Positions 5,682-11,086 of a DNA stretch of 11,086 bases are shown here, piece after piece. This stretch comes from Quisquiliibacterium sp. (GTDB lineage: Bacteria; Pseudomonadota; Gammaproteobacteria; Burkholderiales; Burkholderiaceae_E). Where the stretch lies: assembly GCA_023257915.1 (NCBI GenBank), contig JALRBB010000197.1, positions 1 through 11,086 of the forward strand. The letters are read 5' to 3'. How positions within the stretch are numbered: position 1 is the stretch's first letter; each line of letters opens with the position of its first letter. The position numbers were made by a program, and so were the translations under genes. A model generated the notes under the pieces. That model made no database searches, had not been told where the DNA came from, and was given only the letters and a program-made list of their open reading frames with translations.

Positions 5682-7604
5682 TCACGTCTGCGCTAGGAAC
5701 TCCCGCTCGGCATGCTCGCGCAATTCGCCCAGTTCCAGCCAGCGTGATTCGAGCGCTTCCTTGTCGCGAACCTGGGCACTGCGATTTCGATTCAGCTCGA
5801 CGACACGCTCGCCGTCGGCGTAAATGGCCGGGTTCGACAACATGGCCTCGAGCTCGAGCAGACTCGCCTCGAGCGAAGCAAGCTTGGTCTCGATCGCGGA
5901 CAGTTCCTTGTCGAGAGGGCGCAACTTGTCGGCCAGTTGCTGGCGTCGCTGCGCAGCGACGCGGCGTTCTTCGCGCCGGTCGGTCCGCGCACTGGCACTG
6001 ACGCCAGTCTCTGAGGTCTGGCGCGCGGCGCCAGCCGGTACCGCACGTTGCAGCCATTGCAGATAGTCGTCGAGATCGCCGTCGAACTCATCGACACGTC
6101 CGTCGTGCACCAGCACGAAGCTGTCGACGCTTGCCCGCAGCAGATAACGATCATGCGAAACAAGCAGTAGTGCGCCATCGAAGTCGGCAAGCGCCTCGGT
6201 CAGCGCGTCGCGGGTCGCCGCGTCCAGGTGATTGGTTGGTTCGTCGAGAACCAGCAGATGCGGACGGGTTCGTACGATGCTGGCCAGCACCAGGCGCGCC
6301 TTTTCGCCGCCGGACATCGGTCCGATCGAACGCAGCGCGTCATCCCCGGAAAAGCCGTAACGACCCAGCTCATCGCGCAGCGCGCTTTCACGTGTCTTTG
6401 GGTCGAGCCTCTGAAAAAAGCTCAGCGGACTGTCATCATCGTGTAGCGATTCAACGCCATGCTGAGCGAAATACGCGATTCTCAGGGTCCTGGAAGGCTG
6501 GCATGTGCCTGCGAGCACCGGCAGCTCGCCGACCAGGGTTCGGATCAGCGTACTTTTACCGGCACCGTTACGTCCGAGAACACCGATGCGTGCGTCGCGT
6601 CTGAGGCTCAGATTGACGTTTGCGAGAATTCGCGCCGCCCCGTAACCGGCATCCAGATTCTCGGCAACCAGAAGTGGATCCGGCGCATCGGCTACCTGCG
6701 GCAGCGTGATTTCGATGCCACGCTCGATTCGGGCCGGGGCAACCGCCTCCAGTTTCTCGAGTGCCTTGATCCGGCTTTGCACCTGCTTGGCCTTCGTGGC
6801 CTTTGCCCGAAAGCGGGTGATGAAGGCGCTCAGATGGTCGATGCGAGCACGTTGCGCGGCCTGGGCTTTGATCGTCAGGGTCAGTCGTTCGGCGCGCTGG
6901 GCCTCGAACGCGCTATATCCACCCGCGTATCGCACCAGTTTTCCAGACTCGATCGACAAGCTCGCCAGCGCGACCCGGTCGAGGAAGTCACGGTCATGCG
7001 ACACCACGATCACGGTGCCCGGATAGCGGGTCAGCCATCGCTCGAACCAGACAATGGCATCCAGGTCCAGATGGTTGGTCGGTTCGTCGAGCAGCAGCAG
7101 GTCGCTGGGTACGAACAGCGCGCGGGCAAGGTTCAGGCGCATGCGCCAGCCTCCTGACAGCGCCTGAACCGGCTCCTCGGTCATGGCCTCCGAAAAGCCC
7201 AGTCCGGCCAGCAGTTCCTTGACTCGCGCTCGGCTGCTTGCGTCTCCGGCGTCGATCAGTGTCTGCTGGCTATCCGCAATGGCATGACCATCCCCGGTCT
7301 GCTGCGCACTGGCCGCCGCCAACCGTGCTCGGGCCAGATCCTCGTCGGCTGCCTCAACGAATCGCCAGGCAGGCATCGTCGAGCCTTGAACCGTCTGCTC
7401 AAGCCGCACGATACGCATCGGTGGCAAGTCGATGCGCCCGGAGTCGAGTACCGCATCGCCGATGAGCGCCGATAGCAAAGAGGATTTTCCACTGCCATTG
7501 GGTCCGATCAGCGCGATGCGCTCGCCTGGCGCAATGACGGCGTCTGCGTCAGAAAGCAAGGGCTTGCCGCCGCGCGACAAGGTGATCGAGCGTAGCCGGA
7601 TCAT
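5682..7604 (-). CDS. yheS: ABC-F family ATPase, YheS-like ribosome-associated factor (640 aa)
   Basis: There are two ABC ATPase domains in one chain and no membrane segment, which defines ABC-F. Domain 1 has Walker A G-P-N-G-S-G-K-S (34-41), signature L-S-G-G-W-R-M-R-L (149-157) and Walker B D-E-P-T-N-H-L-D (173-180). The inter-domain linker holds R-F-R-A-K-A-T-K-A-K-Q-V-Q-S-R-I-K (264-280), the P-site tRNA interaction motif region. Domain 2 has G-R-N-G-A-G-K-S (344-351), M-S-G-G-E-K-A-R (430-437) and D-E-P-T-N-H-L-D (454-461). A charged, coiled-coil-like tail (about 540-635) follows. The length is close to E. coli YheS (637 aa) and the G-G-W-R-M-R-L-N-L-A block is YheS-like. ABC-F proteins bind the ribosomal E site and relieve stalled or slow translation; an antibiotic-resistance role is not indicated. 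The ATG overlaps the prmB stop by four bases (ATGA), so it is last in the overlapping operon. Confidence 0.93.
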   Translation of the reverse strand: MIRLRSITLSRGGKPLLSDADAVIAPGERIALIGPNGSGKSSLLSALIGDAVLDSGRIDLPPMRIVRLEQTVQGSTMPAWRFVEAADEDLARARLAAASAQQTGDGHAIADSQQTLIDAGDASSRARVKELLAGLGFSEAMTEEPVQALSGGWRMRLNLARALFVPSDLLLLDEPTNHLDLDAIVWFERWLTRYPGTVIVVSHDRDFLDRVALASLSIESGKLVRYAGGYSAFEAQRAERLTLTIKAQAAQRARIDHLSAFITRFRAKATKAKQVQSRIKALEKLEAVAPARIERGIEITLPQVADAPDPLLVAENLDAGYGAARILANVNLSLRRDARIGVLGRNGAGKSTLIRTLVGELPVLAGTCQPSRTLRIAYFAQHGVESLHDDDSPLSFFQRLDPKTRESALRDELGRYGFSGDDALRSIGPMSGGEKARLVLASIVRTRPHLLVLDEPTNHLDAATRDALTEALADFDGALLLVSHDRYLLRASVDSFVLVHDGRVDEFDGDLDDYLQWLQRAVPAGAARQTSETGVSASARTDRREERRVAAQRRQQLADKLRPLDKELSAIETKLASLEASLLELEAMLSNPAIYADGERVVELNRNRSAQVRDKEALESRWLELGELREHAEREFLAQT

Positions 7605-8602
7605 CGCCGGCGCCTGGGCTTGCCGAGCGTGGCTCCGTAGCCTGCCGCCCGCAGTTGCTCCCTGGAGACGAGAACGAGTTGGTCTTCTCCCGCAGCAACC
7701 GGCAGGTAGGCGAATTCCAGTGAATCGAAGGCGGCTTCAAAAAACGGCGCTTCATGGCCGATTTCTAGCAGCAGAAAGCCGCCGTCGCGCAGCGCCTTGG
7801 GCGCGTCAGCGAGGATCCTGCGAATGAGATCCATGCCGTCGTTTCCTCCGGCCAGTGCGGTGTCTGGCTCGGCCAGGAACTCTGCGGGCAACTTGCGCAT
7901 TGAAGCGCTGTTGACGTACGGCGGGTTGCACAAAATCAGGTCGTACTGCCGGTCGCCGATCGGTGCGAACAGATCGCCATGATAAAGATTGACCCTGTCC
8001 TGCACCTGATGATCAGCCAGGTTTTCCGCCGCTAGAGACAACGCCTGCTCGGACAGATCGACTGCGTCGACCCTGGCTTGCGCAAACCGGAGCGCAGCGC
8101 TGATCGCGATGCTGCCGCCGCCGGTACAAAGATCGAGGATGTCGTCAGGCTCGCGGCCGGCAAGCCAGTCATCCAGTGTCTCTTCCATCGCCTCGACGAT
8201 CAAGGATCGGGGAATGATCGCGCGGGGATCGGCGCGAAAACGCAGTCCCCGTAACCATGCTTCACCGGTCAGATACGCTGCTGGCACTCGTTCGCGACAT
8301 CTCCGTTCGATCAACTCGAAAAAGGACTTTCGCTCGTCGCGGGTCAGCCTTGCATCCAGAAACGGTTCGACACGGTCGGGTGGCAGATGCAAGGACCACA
8401 AGGCAAGCCAGACAGCCTCGTCCCAGGCGTTGTCGGTTCCCTGGCCGTAGGCGAGCGCAGCCGCCGACAGACGCGTACAGGCATGACGCAGGCAGTCGCG
8501 AAGAGTTCGCAACTCCTGCACCGCCTGATCCATTCCGACGACCGCGCGCTTCGCCGCAACCCCGGATGCCGTCGCTCGCGCCGTGGGTCTGCGAGCGCTC
8601 AT
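7601..8602 (-). CDS. prmB: 50S ribosomal protein L3 N5-glutamine methyltransferase PrmB (333 aa)
   Basis: This is an SAM-dependent methyltransferase of the HemK/PrmB family. PrmB methylates a glutamine of ribosomal protein uL3. The N-terminal helical domain includes [16 protein letters not shown] (107-122), whose E-A-W form separates PrmB from PrmC, and I-I-P-R-S-L-I (129-135). The SAM-binding motif I is [14 protein letters not shown] (154-167); the second Gly of the usual T-G-S-G-C-I pattern is kept but Ser is replaced by Gly. The N-P-P-Y catalytic motif is at 226-229, and G-N-D-G-M-D-L (253-259) follows. Its ATG overlaps the dapE stop (ATGA) and its stop overlaps the ABC-F start. A second in-frame ATG at 8533 (residue 24) is possible, since the first 23 residues are basic and low complexity. 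The C terminus ends in a short Arg run. Confidence 0.93.
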   Translation of the reverse strand: MSARRPTARATASGVAAKRAVVGMDQAVQELRTLRDCLRHACTRLSAAALAYGQGTDNAWDEAVWLALWSLHLPPDRVEPFLDARLTRDERKSFFELIERRCRERVPAAYLTGEAWLRGLRFRADPRAIIPRSLIVEAMEETLDDWLAGREPDDILDLCTGGGSIAISAALRFAQARVDAVDLSEQALSLAAENLADHQVQDRVNLYHGDLFAPIGDRQYDLILCNPPYVNSASMRKLPAEFLAEPDTALAGGNDGMDLIRRILADAPKALRDGGFLLLEIGHEAPFFEAAFDSLEFAYLPVAAGEDQLVLVSREQLRAAGYGATLGKPRRRR

Positions 8603-9738
8603 CGCGCGCCCAGCAGGGTCTCCAGCGTGCGCCGGTAGATGTTTTTCAAGGGTTCGAGCGCTGCAATCTCGATGTGTTCATCGATCTTGTGAATGCTTGC
8701 ATTCGGTGGCCCGAACTCAATGACCTGCGGGCAGATGGAAGCTATAAATCGACCGTCCGACGTGCCGCCCGTGGTCGATAGTTCCGTGGGCACTCCGACT
8801 TCCTGGGCGATCGCGCCGCACAGGGCATCGGACAATTCCCCGCGTGGCGTGAGAAACGGATGACCGGAAACCGACCAGTCGAGCGCATAGTCCAGTGAAT
8901 GTCGGTCGAGGATTTCGCGTACCCGGGCTTGCAGGGTTTCAACGGTGTTCTCGGTGGAAAAGCGGAAATTGAAGTCCACGAACAACTCGCCCGGGATGAT
9001 GTTCGTGGCACCGGTCCCAGCCCGCACATTGGAGATTTGCCAGGTGGTCGGCGGGAAATATTCGTTGCCGCGATCCCATTCGGTATTGACCAGTTCAGCG
9101 AGCGCCGGCGCGAACAGATGCACCGGATTGCGCGCCATATGCGGATACGCGATGTGTCCCTGCAGACCGCGCACCGTCAGCCTGGCCGACATGGATCCAC
9201 GCCGGCCATTCTTGATCATGTCGCCCAGCCGGTTCACCGATGTGGGTTCTCCGACGATGCAGTAATCAAGTCGCTCGCCCGTATCACGCAGCTTGTTGAC
9301 GACCGTGATTGTTCCGTCGGTGGCGGGACCTTCCTCATCCGAGGTGATCAGCATGCCGATACCGCCGCGAGGCCGGTTCTCGCTCGACAGCAGCTCTTCG
9401 AGTGCAACCACGAAGGCTGCGATCGAACTCTTCATGTCGGCAGCGCCGCGTCCGTAGAGCTTTCCGTCCCGTTCGGTGGGGACAAACGGGTCGGAATGCC
9501 ATTGCTCGAGCGGTCCGGTTGGCACGACGTCGGTGTGCCCTGCAAAGACCACCATCGGCCCCGGCCCGGTGCGAAGACTTGCCCAAAGATTCGTGACTCC
9601 GCCACTGGCAATGGTTTCGCAGTGAAAGCCCAGTGGACGCAGACGCTCGATCAGCAATTGCTGGCAACCGGCATCCTCGGGAGTGACTGAGGCGCGTCGG
9701 ATCAGCGCTTCAGTCAGCGCACGAACAGATGATGTCAT
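8599..9738 (-). CDS. dapE: Succinyl-diaminopimelate desuccinylase DapE (379 aa)
   Basis: This di-zinc M20-family hydrolase converts N-succinyl-L,L-diaminopimelate to L,L-diaminopimelate and succinate in the lysine and peptidoglycan precursor pathway, in the cytoplasm. All metal and catalytic residues are present with spacing equal to H. influenzae DapE plus one: His68 and Asp70 in F-A-G-H-T-D-V-V-P, the bridging Asp101 in G-R-G-A-A-D-M-K, the general base Glu135 and zinc ligand Glu136 in S-D-E-E-G, Glu164 in V-G-E-P-T and His350 in A-S-I-H. The dimerisation (lid) domain lies at about 180-292, with [10 protein letters not shown] (191-200) and the N-I-I-P loop (246-249). The length of 379 is normal. 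The start ATG overlaps the stop of the ArsC-family gene by four bases and the stop overlaps the prmB start, giving coupled translation. No other dap gene is in the window. Confidence 0.96.
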   Translation of the reverse strand: MTSSVRALTEALIRRASVTPEDAGCQQLLIERLRPLGFHCETIASGGVTNLWASLRTGPGPMVVFAGHTDVVPTGPLEQWHSDPFVPTERDGKLYGRGAADMKSSIAAFVVALEELLSSENRPRGGIGMLITSDEEGPATDGTITVVNKLRDTGERLDYCIVGEPTSVNRLGDMIKNGRRGSMSARLTVRGLQGHIAYPHMARNPVHLFAPALAELVNTEWDRGNEYFPPTTWQISNVRAGTGATNIIPGELFVDFNFRFSTENTVETLQARVREILDRHSLDYALDWSVSGHPFLTPRGELSDALCGAIAQEVGVPTELSTTGGTSDGRFIASICPQVIEFGPPNASIHKIDEHIEIAALEPLKNIYRRTLETLLGAR

Positions 9739-10109
9739 GAGGTCGAAGCTTCAAATGTCGAGTTGAGCACTACGTCGGAAAAGCCGACGAGCAGGCGGTC
9801 TCCGGCCTCGATGACCGGGCGTTTGATCAGCAATGGCTCGGCGAGCATGGCCTCCATCGCGCTGGCTTTGTCGACGATGCGCGCCTTGTCCTGCGCAGAA
9901 AGTTTTCGCCAGGCCAGTCCGCGGCGATTGAGCAGGACATCCCAGGGAAGATGGCGCAGCCAGCGCTCGAGCAACTCGGCCTCGAGCCCGTGCTTGCGAT
10001 AGTCGTGAAAGCTGTATTCGATGGCGTGATCGCGCAGCCAGGCGCGCGCGCGCCTGACCTGATCGCAGTTTTCGATGCCATAGACTTTGGCGAGAGCAGG
10101 AGCTTGCAT
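9735..10109 (-). CDS. ArsC/Spx-family thiol protein, YffB-like (124 aa)
   Basis: This is a small thioredoxin-fold protein of the ArsC family. The N terminus [14 protein letters not shown] (9-22) contains the single active-site-type Cys15, as in YffB (Y-G-I-x-N-C-D-T-V-K-K-A-R). The L-I-K-R-P-V segment (94-99) supplies Arg97 before the cis-Pro loop. The length fits YffB (about 118 aa) better than plasmid arsenate reductases. YffB-type proteins are often annotated as arsenate reductases, but studied members act more like glutathione-dependent thiol reductases, and no arsenic genes are nearby. Position between pilU and dapE is informative: the start overlaps the pilU stop by one base (TGATG) and its stop overlaps the dapE ATG by four. 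I recall ArsC-like genes beside dapE in other betaproteobacteria, though I cannot check this here. Its real substrate is unknown. Confidence 0.88.
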   Translation of the reverse strand: MQAPALAKVYGIENCDQVRRARAWLRDHAIEYSFHDYRKHGLEAELLERWLRHLPWDVLLNRRGLAWRKLSAQDKARIVDKASAMEAMLAEPLLIKRPVIEAGDRLLVGFSDVVLNSTFEASTS

Positions 10110-11086
10110 CAGACGTTCAGCAGGAATTCAGTGAACGACGCACCTCCTGGCGTGTCGTCCTTTTCAGGTTTGCGCTTGCCCGGATCGCTGGAGATCGTCT
10201 CGGAGGCATCCGCATTTTCAAGAAGCCACAGCAAATTGGTGGGGGAATCCGCCTGCGCCATTGCTTCTTCGCGCGAGACGATCTCGTCGCGCACCAGTTC
10301 CACCAGTGCCTGTTCGAAGGTCTTTGAGCCGGGAGCAAGGCTCTTTTCCATTGCTTCCTTGATCTGGTCCAGTTGACCTTGTTCGATCAGCTCGGCGATG
10401 TGGCGGGTGTTCAGCAAGACTTCAACAGCAGCTTGCCGATTGCCTTGCAGGTTGCGCACCAGGCGTTGCGAGACAATTCCCTTGAGCGTGGCCGACAGGT
10501 CAGCCAGCATCACCCGCCGGTTTTCCGGGGTGTAAAAGCTGACGATTCGATTCAGCGCATTGTTCGCATTGTTGGCGTGTAGCGTCGACAGGACTAGGTG
10601 ACCCGACTGCGCATAGGCGATCGCATGGGACATCGTCTCGACATCCCGGATTTCGCCGATCAGGATGCAATCGGGTGCCTGGCGCATCGCATTTTTGAGT
10701 CCGGCGCCCAGCGATTGCGTGTCCGTGCCGATCTGGCGCTGGTTGACGATCGAGCGCTTGCTTTCGAAGGCGAATTCGATCGGATCTTCAAAGGTGAGGA
10801 TGTGACCCGACTGGTGCTCGTTTCGATAGTTCAGCAGTGAGGCCAGCGTGGTGGACTTACCCGAACCGGTCGCACCGACCACCAGAATCAGCCCGCGCTT
10901 TTCCAACACGAGTTCATGCAAAACAGGCGGCAGGTTCAGTGCGGCCGGGGCGGGAATATCGATCGGAATGTAGCGAATTACGCAGCCGGGTCCGTTGCGC
11001 TGCATGAAAACATTGACGCGGAAGCTGCCGATGCCAGGAAACTCGTGCCCGACGTTCAACTCGTGTTGCGCGTCAAACTCAGACCA
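10109..11086 (-). CDS. pilU: Type IV pilus retraction ATPase PilU (PilT-like), N terminus cut off
   Basis: The frame is open to the window edge, giving 325 C-terminal residues of a protein normally about 370-385 aa. The leftmost visible residues are W-S-E-F-D-A-Q-H-E-L-N-V, so the apparent TTG at 11059 is internal. G-S-F-R-V-N-V-F-M-Q-R is the PAS-like N-domain end. Walker A G-A-T-G-S-G-K-S-T is encoded at 10850-10876. Then come the Asp box (T-F-E-D-P-I-E-F), the Walker B region (C-I-L-I-G-E-I-R-D) and the His box (L-S-T-L-H-A-N-N-A). F-M-Q-R near the start, V-L-L-N-T-R-H-I-A-E-L-I and the late L-L-W-L-L-E-N stretch fit PilU better than PilT. PilU is a cytoplasmic hexameric ATPase that assists PilT in retracting type IV pili. 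The gene usually follows pilT, which would lie to the right of the window. Its stop overlaps the next start. Confidence 0.85.
   Translation of the reverse strand, partial: WSEFDAQHELNVGHEFPGIGSFRVNVFMQRNGPGCVIRYIPIDIPAPAALNLPPVLHELVLEKRGLILVVGATGSGKSTTLASLLNYRNEHQSGHILTFEDPIEFAFESKRSIVNQRQIGTDTQSLGAGLKNAMRQAPDCILIGEIRDVETMSHAIAYAQSGHLVLSTLHANNANNALNRIVSFYTPENRRVMLADLSATLKGIVSQRLVRNLQGNRQAAVEVLLNTRHIAELIEQGQLDQIKEAMEKSLAPGSKTFEQALVELVRDEIVSREEAMAQADSPTNLLWLLENADASETISSDPGKRKPEKDDTPGGASFTEFLLNV

Noticed and set aside
8899..9690. 263-codon plus-strand open frame opposite dapE
   Set aside because: DapE has every catalytic residue on the minus strand; the opposite frame has no motif.
9735..10109. 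Annotation of the ArsC-family protein as arsenate reductase
   Set aside because: It is YffB-like, with no arsR, arsB or acr3 nearby, so arsenate resistance is not supported.
10850..11059. Apparent gene start at 11059 for the pilus ATPase
   Set aside because: The codon is TTG, the frame stays open to the window edge, and family members have about 50 more residues upstream, so the gene is truncated by the window.
1..11086. Search for tRNA genes, CRISPR repeats, transposases, phage genes, toxin-antitoxin pairs or tandem repeats
   Set aside because: Nothing was seen by eye. Coding density is near complete with conserved housekeeping and metabolic genes.

Overview
The window is dense, GC-rich (roughly 60% by eye), typical proteobacterial chromosome. 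Protein similarity recalled from memory (PilU, an ArsC/YffB-like protein, DapE, PrmB, a YheS-type ABC-F ATPase, DUF1178, and a kinase/acyl-CoA dehydrogenase pair) suggests a betaproteobacterium, probably of the Burkholderiales. No RNA genes, insertion sequences, prophage genes, CRISPR arrays or integration scars were seen, and no gene-free stretch exceeds 300 bases.

Region 1 (1-769): the first 39 codons of a minus-strand gene with an N-terminal rhodanese domain, probably tRNA 2-selenouridine synthase mnmH, diverge from a plus-strand DUF1178 zinc-ribbon protein. This is the only plus-strand gene.

Region 2 (770-5596, all minus; transcription order is from high to low coordinates): a two-domain 3-hydroxyacyl-CoA dehydrogenase, an APH-fold kinase, an acyl-CoA dehydrogenase of the ACAD10/11 type, and a YfcG/Nu-class glutathione transferase. 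The kinase and dehydrogenase correspond to the two halves of the fused animal proteins ACAD10/ACAD11 and to LvaA/LvaC of the Pseudomonas levulinate pathway. In those systems a 4-hydroxyacyl-CoA is phosphorylated and isomerised to a 3-hydroxyacyl-CoA. The gene just upstream encodes an enzyme that could oxidise that product, so the three genes read as a plausible short route feeding 4-hydroxy acids into beta-oxidation. The substrate is inference. A perfect 13-bp inverted repeat separates the acyl-CoA dehydrogenase from the GST gene.

Region 3 (5682-11086, all minus): pilU (cut by the window edge), an ArsC/YffB-family thiol protein, dapE, prmB and a YheS-like ABC-F ATPase. Every junction overlaps by 1 or 4 bases, so this is a tightly packed, probably translationally coupled operon. 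It links a twitching-motility ATPase to lysine/peptidoglycan precursor synthesis and two ribosome-directed proteins.

I do not see a clearly undescribed system. The items most worth a second look are the unfused kinase + acyl-CoA dehydrogenase + 3-hydroxyacyl-CoA dehydrogenase set and the pilU-to-ABC-F overlapping operon.
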